From assembly GCF_003073045.1 (NCBI RefSeq), contig NC_037603.1, forward strand, positions 11,910,192-11,974,191: DNA of 64,000 bases, read 5' to 3'. The notes beneath the pieces are model-generated. The model had not been told where the DNA came from, did no database searches, and saw only the letters and a program-made list of their open reading frames with translations. Every line of letters begins with the position of its first letter. Position 1 is the first letter of the stretch. The translations under genes and the position numbers were made by a program. Below, piece by piece: positions 13,501-24,233 of the stretch. The DNA comes from Pomacea canaliculata. Taxonomy: Eukaryota; Mollusca; Gastropoda; Architaenioglossa; Ampullariidae.

Positions 13501-16500
13501 GGGATATCATTATTATTAACGAACACTCTCACACACAGCGTGAGTGAGATAGAGATAGAAGAGAGACAACTACTGACTATTAACGCTTGTTCCCCAGTGC
13601 CCTTTGTGCTCCCTCCTTGCCCGGGTATGCACCCGAAACGTCCAAGACAGAGGCGCTAGATGGCGCGACAGGCGGGCGACGAACGGTCCCAGCCCCGCAC
13701 TCCAACTCGACCCCGAGTATCGACGCGCTTGACACACGTATGCAGACAAAGAGATGAAATGATTGAATCTGATTCAATGAAAGTAAACCTTCTATTAAAG
13801 ATAATTTAAAGAAGGAAAGTAGACTATGCACATAAATTGCTCTCTATGTCGTCTATATATTTTTAAGCAAAATATCAAACTATTGTATTGTACTAAACAA
13901 CAGTTTTCTGTGTTCCAAGAGTTACCAATAATTTAATTTTACTTGCAGTGAGTGTTACCAACAATGAGCACAATGAGTGTGTCATCAGTCAGGACCTGTT
14001 GCCGTCCACTGCTGTCCACCTGCAAGACCTGCCCACCCGGGTGTCTCAGTGGAGGAGGCAGCCACAAGCTTTGAAAGAGGAAAGAGCAGTAAGATGAGTA
14101 ATGTTTACTCTAAGCAACTCTCCTTCGACAATAGTAGAGATAATAAAATAGTTTGACAACACATTCCCTATGAAAGTACCATCGTTTCGGGTGTCGAAAA
14201 TTATCCTTGAGCTTGTCCACAAAGGATAAGGCACCATACAAGCATCATTATCACTATTCTTGATTTTTTCCATTTCTTCAATATTATTATTCTTGTTTCT
14301 CAGAAGCTGCCAACAGGACAGCTTGCAGAATGGAAGATAGCTCTTCTCGCCAGAAATGTCCAGAAGTCCCGCTATCGCGACCTCTACCCATGTAAGTACA
14401 AGAATACTAAAAACTAAACTTTGCCCCTTTAGAAATGAGATTGTCACTATATTAGAGTAATAGTAATGAAATATTAAATAACTTAAATCACTGTTTTGTG
14501 AAAGACGTTTCTCATTGTGTTGGTCGCTCACAAGAAAGAGAGGGAGAATAAAGAGCGAGAGAGAAAGATGCAGGAAGGAAAGTACCTGTTTTTTTTTTTT
14601 TGTCTTTCAGACGACCATTCTCGGGTATTGCTGAATGTTCTTCCAGGAGACCCCCACAGTGACTTTTACAACGCTAACTATATCCATGTAAGCTTTTGAG
14701 TGCAGTCTCTGGAGACTGGCAAGTCCAACAACCATTAACAGTTTATAAACATAACAAAAAGATATTCAGTACAAGCTGACAACTTTGATTTTATTTCTAG
14801 ACACGGCTGTATAAAAAAAAATCATAGGTCAGGATTTATACACTGTCCTTAGTTAATCAGGAATTAAACTATTTTGAAAATCACAACTGTATTTTTAGCT
14901 CCTCTAAAATGTACATATTAATCTGCTTACTACATACACATTGAGACAAATGTTGATGTTATTTATTTATTTTGCTTTCAGGGATACAACAAAAAGAAGG
15001 AATTCATCGCAGCTCAAGGCAAAGAGTATTTCACAGTTATCTACCTGAACGTAGACTATTTACCTCCCTAAAGAATACTCAGATAAGCCTGCGTTGAGAA
15101 AAAGTGTTTGAAAAAGTACTTTGAAAAAAAATTATGCGATCTACCAATAATGCCAATAACAGTTTTTTCTGGTTTTTAATTTTTATTTAGTTCACGCTTA
15201 GAAATATTTGCAATTTTTCCGAGAGGGCAGTAAACTCATCTGTGTCTGTAACCTTACTGCTCGGTCTCTGTCTGAGTTGTAGGCCCCACAGAAAAGACCC
15301 TCCATGACTTCCTGAGGATGGTGTGGGACACCAAGTGCCAATCTATCATCATGCTCACAAAGACAGTGGAAAATGGGAAGGTACGGATTCATTAATGATT
15401 AACGAAAATAAAATTAACTTCAAAGCTTCTGACAAACAAACAAAACAGACCATTATTATACCTTCCAAGAACTTGTAACGAGCTTTTGAATTTTTTTTAA
15501 ACGCCCACCTTATTTTAAATTCTAACTTTTGAGATAGGTAGAAGCCATCGGTAAATACAAGAATTTCCATATGGCTATTTCATCATATCATCCAATCAAC
15601 GAGTCTGCCTTCCTGTAACAAGGGTGGAATTAAGGTCTTGTCCCATTTCCCTTGTATTTCGAGGACAGTCTGAGATATTCACTTAAACTTGAGACTTTTT
15701 CTATTCTCTCGCAGTTCAAATGTGCTCAGTACTGGCCAAGTGAGGACGCTCTGTCAGCAGGACGGTTGACCATCAGGGTCAAGCGAGTCACCAGCATGGC
15801 CGACTTCTGCATCAGGGACCTTATTTTTGAGCAAGTAAGAACAAATTTAGAGTTAAAGAAGGTAACAGGAAGAGTGAATTACCGAGTAATCAAAAAAAAA
15901 GTAAACACAAGAAGAAATAGAAGAGAGAAAGGTGAAAAGTAGGAGCATAAACAGGTGCAGCAGTCAAAGTCTCGTCGGTAAAATATTTGCTTCCAGGGAT
16001 CTCAATGTCGAAAGGTGAAAATGTTCCACTTCACAACCTGGCCTGACAACTCCACCCCTACATCTCCCTGGTCTCTGCTTGACTTCCGGCACAAGGTCCG
16101 CCAGGAGGCTCACACAGACACACCGACCATCGTGCACTGCAGGTGAGTAACGAGGTACCTGCACGTGCTGCCTTTGCGAGTTGTTTGACCTCACGAACTG
16201 GGTTTAACCGAATGACCTTTAACCCATATAAGGTATGCTCAGGTGAAAACAGAAACAAATTAGCAAGACTATGTTACATTAACTCGTGGCATTGAGCGTT
16301 TAATTATGATGTTTGGTCACGTGGGAAATTAGTTATGAGGGTATCTGTGTATGCTGTATGGTGTATATTATACTATCGGGTATGTAATGTGATCTAGTGC
16401 TGGTATTGGTCGCACTGGGACGTACCTAGCTCTAGACATCCTCCTGTCACAATCCTTGCATGATGACACCGTAGACGTCTTCAAATGTGTGTGGAATCTG

Positions 16501-18443
16501 AGACAGCAGCGAACAAGTATGGTTCAGACACAGGTGAGCAGTATCATTTGTTTATGGTGAAAATACTTCTTTTTTATGAGCCGGAAAATACTCTAGATGT
16601 TTTGGTATTTAAGAATTACATTCAGGAAAACACAATAAACCTGCGAATACCTGGACACTAAATCCAGCATAAACAAGGCCATTCTGGACAAAAGAACACA
16701 ATGAAGAATAAATACAATGTTAATCCGAAGCAGCTTTCAAGTATAAAAAGTGAAAAAGTTCACCATCAGGAAAACGATCAAGGGCCAACGTCGGATCATA
16801 AAGGGAGGGAATACACGGTCTGCCAGCTGCTGAGTCTATGTAGGTTCTCTCCCCTAACGGCTTGTACCCCTCAAGAAATGAATAACAGATTCAAGTGTTG
16901 TTTTATGTCTAAGCTTGATGTCTGGCTGCTAGACACGTCACGTGATCGCCATCTGTGTCTTGCAGGCGCAATACAATTTCATTTACGAGGTGCTAGCCGC
17001 TGCTGCCATGACGTCAGTTCCTGTTCCGGCAGAAAAGTTCAACCTGTCCGCGGTGCTCAGAGAGGAAAATGGAACCGTAGCCGTTCGTCAGGAATTCCAG
17101 GTGAATAGGCAATCACAACCTACAAAGCCACCCTCATTTGTGTGTATGCATTAAGTAATTTGTTACAATCCAAATGCAAGTCGTTTGTTTCTTCTTCTTC
17201 ATTTTGCTTTTTTTTAATCCATTATTATTCTCAACACTCTCCTGATTTTTTCCGTCAGACGTAAGTTTTTATACTTCCAACTTCGATATAAATCTTAACA
17301 CTTCCTTCAAGTATAGTTACTAAAAAAAGCATGTTAGTACTACTCACTGCTGATGCTCACAAATCCATTTGAACGGGATTTGTTTAATATAAATAAGTCA
17401 ATATTCTTACCTTTCTAGCATGTTATTATGTTTTGATTTTTACATTGTTATAATTTTAATAATCTTAAATAATATTTATACAGAAATAAATAATATCAAT
17501 GATGTTTATAAAGCAATGCTAGTTTAAATATCACACGCTTGACAGTAAATTCATAATTTCACCGATGATGAATCCCTTCTTGTTGAAATTTGTCTTTTTT
17601 CAGAACATGAACACGTGCCTAGAGATGCTGGGGCTGACGGTCCACGGGGAAAGTGAGGTTAGCACTGCCACAGAGCACGTGACAGACACGAGTAAGTAGC
17701 GAAAAGTCACGCAAACAAAAATGAAGACATCCTGCTTATGATGTATGATGTGAAACATTCTGACAAGTTTATTTAAAGTTGTACCTGTCTACTTGTGCAC
17801 TCTTCCGCTCTTGTCAAGATGCTACGTGTTCACGTGTAGCTTTGTGTATCAAGATGCTAATGTGTATTTCAAGAAAGGGTCTATAGTTAAGTTGTGGCCC
17901 TATGATCCATTTGGGGCAAACAGGACTAAGAAGTTCAGACCAACTCGCTTTACCTCTGTTCAATACATTACCTCTACCATGACGGGTGTAGCCAACGGGG
18001 TGGACCGCCTGCAAAATACCGGCCAGTGGACTATTTTGTAATGTCTAACCACCTACACACGTTTGGTCTAATACTGATCCTAATTCTGACTACCACACCA
18101 GAACTGTTAACTGTATTTATTTCCAATTAATGTCATCTACTTGTTAACTCTAGGTTTGTGAAAAATAGGCCCTAACATTAACCCTGTCTATATTTTACAT
18201 ACGATCATCTGACAGTAACTTGATATGTTTTAGGCAAGAGGTATCATGTTGCTGTGTACAGCGTGGACGGAGAGTACTCCACTATCTGTACCGATGCCTT
18301 GTGTCTGTCAGTAGGTACCCTTGGTGAATACTAAAATATCATAAATATTGTCACCTCTGGAGAAAGTCGTGAAAATGAATCTCAATTTTAATTAGTAGTT
18401 TTCATCTTCAAGAAGAAGAATAAGTAAGGTGGTGGTGGTGATG

Positions 18444-18488
<45 letters not shown>

Positions 18489-20732
18489 CGATTATTTTCT
18501 ATTCAGAGCTACAGGCGAGAAAATGCTTTCATCCAGGCGCGAACCCCGACTGAAGACAGCGCCGTGGACTTTCTGTCTATAGTGTGTCAACACCACGTCA
18601 AGCTGGTCGTCTGCTTGGACACTTTCTGGGAACAGATACATGTTAGTGTAACTTGCTACATACTTTGCTATGTAACTTGCTATGTTATTACCTTTCTACG
18701 TAATTTGCTATTATCTCTACCTGCTAAACATTTTTCGCAAAACATGCAAAAAACAATTAGCATTGAAAGAAGTGGTGAAAGGTAAAGGTCATCCAGCAAC
18801 CTTTTATTAGGTTTCTGGTGACCCCAGGGCTCTGACCACTCAATTACCTGCAGGGTTTCTTACTTGTGTCGTGCACTTGTCTTTAAGAATATGTACACTT
18901 TTCCTTCTCTTTTCAGCTACACTCTTAGATTGTCTCTCGTAGCCTACCAAAGTCTTACCAACCTCATCAGAATATAATGAGATTTTCTTTTATCAACCTA
19001 CCATCCTGGAGTTGTCTTTATTTCTCACAGTACCCTGCCTGAGCTTAAACTGAGCTAAAATAGTTTACTTCACTTTAATTTATTTCCGACTTTTCCTTTG
19101 ACTGAGTTCTACGCTGTTAACTTCTTTGCGACAAGCGTCTAAAATTTATTTTTATTTTATTTTATTTTATTTTATTGTATCGGCATTTACTAACTTGAAT
19201 TTCCTTGATGCCACACCTCATACATGTAATCAGCATAATACCTTTTATTTCACGAGTACTTAGGGAGCGGTCTACACACCTGAAGCGGAAGGAATGTCCT
19301 TAACCTTTGACCCCTATCGAGTACAGCTTCTCCGTGTCCGCGCCGACGATTGGATGACTACCCGAATCCTGCGCATTTATCTACCAATGAAACTGGACAA
19401 CAGCGAAGTATGTCAGACACGCACACGAGTATCTAAATGTTCTCTCTTCGATGAAAGGTTCATCGCAGTGAGGACAACGAAGAGAGAACATTAATTTTTT
19501 TTCCCACGATTTCTGAAGCTAAACTATTTTTGATGTAACATTTTCATTTCAGACCTACATTTTACATGATAAAGACCTTATTTTGTTTCTAGCAACAGAC
19601 AGAATGCAGTGACCCAGAAAAGGAAACATATCGTGACGTCATTCAGTTGTCGTGCTTTGATTGGCCGGAATCGTTCCTAGCACCAGAGGCTGCGTCCATG
19701 CTCTTGCCCATGGTTAAGGCTGTCCGGTCTCATCCACAGAGTCCAGCATTGGTACACTGCAGGTAGGCTATCAATTAATAAGTTAATTGCCAGGTGCTGA
19801 CGTATTGTGCTCTGACATGTTAATTTTTTAATTAATTTAATTTTTACACTTGTCACGCGCAGCATTATGGCCGCGGTAGGTCGCACTCTCTGCACTGATC
19901 AGTGATGATGGAAGGAAGACAATGGAAGGTTAGACACATTGAACAGATGAGTGTGCTGTTTGCTCATGTACCAGCTTCTTGTCAACCATGTTGTCCATAA
20001 TGCAGTAAACTCTTTCATTTGTGCATTTCGTGCTGAAGAGACGGACACAGCAGAAGCGGTATTTTCTGCATTCTGTCTGCGATCCTGGAGCGACTCCAGA
20101 TGGACAACGAGGTTGGCGTCAGCTACGTCACAGCGCGCATGCGTGTACCATGCCCTCAGAACATCATCAACGTGGTGAGATTATATCTATATCACTTACA
20201 CCACATCAGGTGTTTATATATTTTTGAAAAGGACAACCTGAGTAAACAAACTGTTTGCTGTACTTGAAGTCACACGTCTTTGACGGAAAGAATTTGTTTC
20301 CCTCCTTTTCCTTTTTATTTCCTGTTCTTGTTGTTGCTAGTGTTTTGAAGCGGTCGTAAAGTGAGTGTGTCTATGTGAATAATAGATATTATTTATAAAG
20401 ATATTAATGTGTGTGAAAATGTATGGATATATATTTTTTTAATATCCTTATACCCCTTAGAGGGTGACAGAATACAGAATCTTGAATATTCTTATAGGAA
20501 TTGTGCTTGGACCTTGCAGGAGCAGTACGAGTTCCTGTACAGATGTGTGGAGCACCACATCAGCTTCCAAGACCAGGATGACACAATGTATTCACAGCCA
20601 ACAGCCAGGGAGAAGTCCTGGGCCATCAAGTCACGTGACTCTGTGTACGTCAACTCTCATGTCTCCGAGGGATTCCTGTGTTCAGAGGATGACACCCATA
20701 TTTATGGAAATGTCTCAATTTGGCCTCAATGA
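7550..20732 (+). CDS. Receptor-type protein tyrosine phosphatase with lectin-like ectodomain
   Basis: Twenty-four exons sum to 2919 nt (972 aa): 7550-7616, 8378-8551, 9304-9441, 10567-10755, 11273-11383, 12113-12211, 12585-12678, 13088-13198, 13953-14088, 14304-14391, 14611-14687, 14982-15018, 15283-15380, 15715-15834, 15997-16142, 16398-16533, 16966-17100, 17604-17691, 18234-18310, 18507-18641, 19264-19407, 19593-19762, 20039-20174, 20520-20732. The order is signal peptide (exon 1); a galactose-binding-like region (exons 2-4); an EGF-like module (exon 5); a Cys-containing stalk (exon 6); one TM, GPLLAACILVLTICCLVTVV (exon 7); a juxtamembrane segment (exons 8-9); D1; D2. D1 has KSRYRDLYPYDHSRV, KCAQYWP, the WPD loop TTWPDNSTP, the P-loop HCSAGIGRTG and the Q-loop RQQRTSMVQTQ, so it should dephosphorylate phosphotyrosine. 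D2 keeps HCRDGHSRSG but has WPE and lacks a normal pTyr loop, so it is probably weak or regulatory. Intron 12 uses a GC donor. Exon 9 needs the GAG acceptor at 13952 to keep frame. The ligand is unknown. Confidence 0.9.
8268..8288. repeat. (CTGT)n microsatellite
   Basis: A short CTGT tetranucleotide run lies in intron 1 of the phosphatase gene, about 90 bp upstream of the exon 2 acceptor. Confidence 0.8.
9626..9657. repeat. (GTG)n/(ATG)n triplet run, left half
   Basis: About eight GTG units grade into GATGATGAT and stop abruptly at 9657, where the solo LTR begins. A matching ATG run starts immediately after that element, so this was one triplet tract split by the insertion. Confidence 0.8.
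9658..10531. mobile_element. Probable solo LTR of an LTR retrotransposon (fossil)
   Basis: An 874-bp block lies in intron 3 of the phosphatase gene. It begins TGTCACGGACGCC and ends GGGGCTAAACA, so it has the TG...CA ends of an LTR. The 5-bp repeat ATGAT flanks it on both sides, inside a triplet tract it has split. No internal coding region, primer site or second LTR is seen, which fits a solo LTR left by recombination. The family cannot be assigned from the ends alone. Because the direct repeats lie in an ATG tract, they are weaker proof than usual. Confidence 0.5.
10532..10557. repeat. (ATG)n triplet run, right half
   Basis: About eight ATG units follow the solo LTR directly and end just before the exon 4 acceptor (TTCTTTTCAG, 10557-10566) of the phosphatase gene. 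Length change here could affect the polypyrimidine tract region of that acceptor. Confidence 0.8.
12209..12460 (+). repeat. 35-bp minisatellite that copies a splice donor
   Basis: Six tandem units of about 34-35 bp (GTGAGGATGTATACTGTATC, TAACAACAGGTCAAA) start exactly at the donor of phosphatase exon 6 (AAAA/GTGAGG, 12211/12212), and a decayed seventh reaches about 12460. Every unit carries CAAAGTGAGG, so the donor sequence is repeated along the intron start. Units one and three lack one base (GATTATAC for GATGTATAC). The array lies between the stalk exon and the TM exon. Confidence 0.9.
13425..13520 (+). repeat. Possible LINE/SINE 3' tail
   Basis: The string TGTAAAGCACCATGAGTCTG followed within 40 bp by ATCATTATTATTA resembles the TGTAAAGCGCTTTGAG... 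(ATT)n tails of L2/CR1-type LINEs and the SINEs that use them. It lies in intron 8 of the phosphatase gene. No reverse transcriptase piece is attached. Confidence 0.35.
18446..18490. repeat. (TGAT)n microsatellite
   Basis: About ten GATT/TGAT units run up to the polypyrimidine tract (TTTTCTATTCAG) of phosphatase exon 20, ending about 17 bp before the acceptor AG. A GTGGTGGTGATGATGATT run precedes it. Confidence 0.85.
19439..19489. repeat. Perfect 12-bp inverted repeat in an intron
   Basis: GTTCTCTCTTCG (19439-19450) and its exact reverse complement CGAAGAGAGAAC (19478-19489) flank a 27-nt loop. They start 31 bp after the donor of phosphatase exon 21. The intronic transcript could form a stable hairpin. 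It may also be a small MITE core or chance. Confidence 0.6.
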
Positions 20733-22160
20733 GGGTTTTCCTGACTTTAGATGATCGTCAGCTTCGCTCCTTTACATGGAGACTCGTGTTTCTCTTCGAT
20801 GAAGGTTTTCTCGTCTCTGGAAAAATGAAGTACTCCTTGTGGGATGTCCCGATATGTATAGACAGGTATCAGTTTTTCCTTTACAAAGATTCTCGTGTCT
20901 ATGAAAAACGTCAGTTTATTCTAAAGTTTCCATAATGAGAAATACGCGGATACGCATTCTTCCACATAAACAGCACATTTGTTGATCTTTTTTTACATCG
21001 TTACAACATTTTATGTTAATGAGTATTCTTGTGCCGATTTTCTTACTGAAATTTTAGTCCAATTTTGTTCAATTCTTCTATAGTTTTTGGTTAAGAAATT
21101 TATTCCTATAACTCAATTTCAGAAGTAGAAGGATGCTTTCACTCAATCTTTTGAAAATTAAACTTGCTCAAGGCGATGTTATACGATTATCTATAAAGGT
21201 TACATAAATTACAGTTATTAGAATCCAGGACAAACAAGTCAATCTTGGACGGTTGATTATTTTTTCCTTCTGTCCTCGGGTTTTGCGAGCAGGTTAATCT
21301 TACAAATTAGTTTTGTTTACGTCGAGTGTTGTTAATTAGCAGGTTAATCAAAAGCATTGACACTTTATTGTTTCCGCACTGCCTTGCTGCCCATGTGTTT
21401 ACATAAACAAGATACAAGACGTCTGCTCCTGACTGCAAGATACAAGTAAATAGTGATACTAAGTTTTTTTATTTGTCAAGTGTACAGAAAGATGTTGTAC
21501 ATAACAACCACTCAATGTCTTACTCTGAAATGTATGTACTGTGACGTTTTCACGAATGTGGTGTAAAAAAAAATCCTTCGAGTAAACTGCTCCCATCTGT
21601 CATTCCTTCAAGTCTATGCAATGTGATATTTATCTGTGTACAATGTATTCTGTCTTATTCAAATGTGTGATGGTAATGTGTCGTGTCCAAAGTGTGTCTC
21701 GTGATTGAAACACAGTCTGACCATCATCACCCACGCAGTACGATGTGCACTCAACGAATAACGCTCATCAGGAAAGTGCTGGGGTAGGTTTACCGGGTGG
21801 ATTACAATGTCTGCCAAGAAACCATGGAACACAAAGGTCGATACCCCATGACTGGCGCTTGACACGCTCTTGTCCGGCAAATTTGAAACAACATCGATAA
21901 ACATGAACAACTGGTCTCGGTGAAAAAGTTGTTGAAAACACCTCTTGCCTGTTCATAGAATATTTTTCAATGAAGTTTCTTCGAGATTATGTGCATGAAA
22001 TGGATTTTAGAAACTGATTATCACTGTCAGTCATTCTTTCACACTTTTCTTTGTGTGTTGTGACGGGTATGAATGTGTGATGGTATTGTTGACTGTTGAT
22101 GTCCCGTGTGGTTATAACTCTGGCTACTGCCCTCTACGATAAATAAAATCTTATCTTATT
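20733..22160 (+). other. Phosphatase 3' UTR region and polyadenylation signal
   Basis: No reading frame of note follows the TGA at 20730-20732. The first good AATAAA is at 22142-22147 within CGATAAATAAAATC, which would give a 3' UTR of about 1.4 kb. The stretch is AT-rich without recognised repeats. An earlier weak signal cannot be excluded. Confidence 0.4.
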
Positions 22161-22169
22161 TCTTTTGTT

Positions 22170-23490
22170 TCGCGGGTTTTGTATTTTAAACATCCAGCAA
22201 GAGTGCGGACTGAACTCGCTTCACGCCAGTCATGGTGTGCAATGTGTTGCTGCTACAGGGCATCCCTGTGGTCTAATAATAAATCCTCAGAGAAAATACA
22301 ACAGTGGGAGGATGGATAGAAAGATGGAGACATGCAGCATATTACTTGACATTTCGTCACATTTCGTCTTTGTGTGCGTGTTGGTGAGATGACAGTGATG
22401 TTGAGAGCTGTAAATGGAGAAGGTGTATTTTCTTGGCGACTATCGATCAGCTGTGTACACAGCACAAAAATAGCCGAGCATCTTCACTCTTACAGACATC
22501 CTCCCGCAAACAAAGGATGCTGTATTACAAGTCCTCGGGAATGGCAGTGGTTTGTTGTCCCCATTTACTTTCACTCTGTCTTCTTCGTGTACACATCTCC
22601 CTTAAACTTTCAGATAATTACTCTTGGAAACGAACCAGCAAAGACGACTTTTGCAATTAAAAAACTTATTATATGGAGGAAATAACCACTAAACATAAAT
22701 TGCAGTTTCAAGCTTGATGTCTGCCTCCAATTAGTTTAATCTGTGCAATTAAACATTATTGTGGTGGTGAAAGAAGTAGACTTGTGTCTCAAAGTGAGTA
22801 TCATTTTAAAATTTTCGACCTTTAGCTGAGACATGATCTGTACATAGATTTCTCCATCTTTTTATGGTGTCCTATGTGTTTTTGTGTTTGAAAGAGAGAA
22901 AGTAGAAGTGTGTGTGTGGTATTTTCAGGTCACCAGCTCATGACCTGCTGTTGTCCCCTACTGTCCATGCATTAGTCCGATTGCTTTGTTCAGTTTGTGT
23001 CCCAATGAATGTTTCACTTCAAAGTCCCCGGCCTCATGGGGACAACACTCGGCTTGTATCTCTTGATATCGAGAAAACCTTTAGCAAGTAGATTTTCTTT
23101 TTTTCGGAGACAGATTACTTTCAGCCGCCCATGCACTAGGCGCACTATCATCATCAATTTACAATCAGCGTATCAAAGTTCAATCAATCTTTCCTGTAGC
23201 CGCCTCAACAGTTCCCCGCTCTTTGCTTCCTCGTGAGATCTCCATTACTTCTCTCACAGAGCAGCGGGCCATCCGGCACGGCCCTGACAGCTGATGGAAC
23301 ATCCAGACCAAGGCTATTTTTAGTAATCGCACCACAGAGGGGGGATGGTTTCTTGGAGGAAGAGCGGGTAACCGAGCCGTTACACCGTCTGAACGTGGAT
23401 GTGTACTACTTCCGTCATTCGTTTAGTAGCTCAAGAACTCAGAGAGAGAGATAAGAGAACAAATAAACTCGTCTAAATCAAGATTATAAA
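22170..23490. other. Intergenic spacer between convergent genes
   Basis: No gene is recognised. The spacer separates the 3' end of the phosphatase gene (plus) from that of claudin-like gene 1 (minus). A TTTATT at 23503-23508 reads AATAAA on the minus strand and could end the claudin-like transcript, about 730 bp past its stop codon. Confidence 0.4.
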
Positions 23491-24233
23491 TGTTAGCACG
23501 TCTTTATTTCATTTTCATATTGCACACTGAAGCCATTGTTGTCCTCGTGTAAAAAGGAGCATTTAAGGCTATAAACAGTTCGAGCAGAAGTAACTCATGA
23601 CACTCTTAGCAGTCCGACCTGAAAATTGTCTTCCATTGATTGTACTGTTCATGGCACAAGCCTCTTTGGTTCTTCTTAATATGACAGCATGCAACATCCT
23701 ACACTTCTAACTTACTACACTTCAACATATTAACTTACTACAGTAAATTACAGTAACTTACTAGTCCCGTGCTAGCTTGCTAAATCTAAAGAGGTAAATT
23801 AAGTTTAAAGGTGTTACTGTAACAGTTTACTATTTTAACATGGCAATGTAATCAATTTTTGTGTGCAAGTAACTATTTTTTGTGTAATAAGGCAATAAGA
23901 TCTTGCGGAAAAATTCTCAAATCTTACTAACCTACTACAACGAAATTCAAAGGCATGTATCTTAATCTGAAAACTTAGTTTACCTTAAAACAATATCTTT
24001 AATTCACTTTTAAACTTGCGCAGCTAGAGTCTTTGCTCACCTCAACCTCCCTCAACCTCTTGTTCCACTCTCTTATATTTTTGCTCAGAATCTCTCACAG
24101 TCTTGCACCAAATATTACCGCCTCATTAAGTCTCTGTTCGTTAAGGCGCCCGCCATCTGCGTTCCCATCCATTATGTTTTTCACTGGGCATCCAATCAGT
24201 GACGTCAGATCCGGATCCAGAGAGCTTCTGCTG

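Noticed and set aside
14046-14531. 161-codon minus-strand ORF over phosphatase exons 9-10
   Set aside because: It is antisense to two well-supported exons and spans their intron; no family features.
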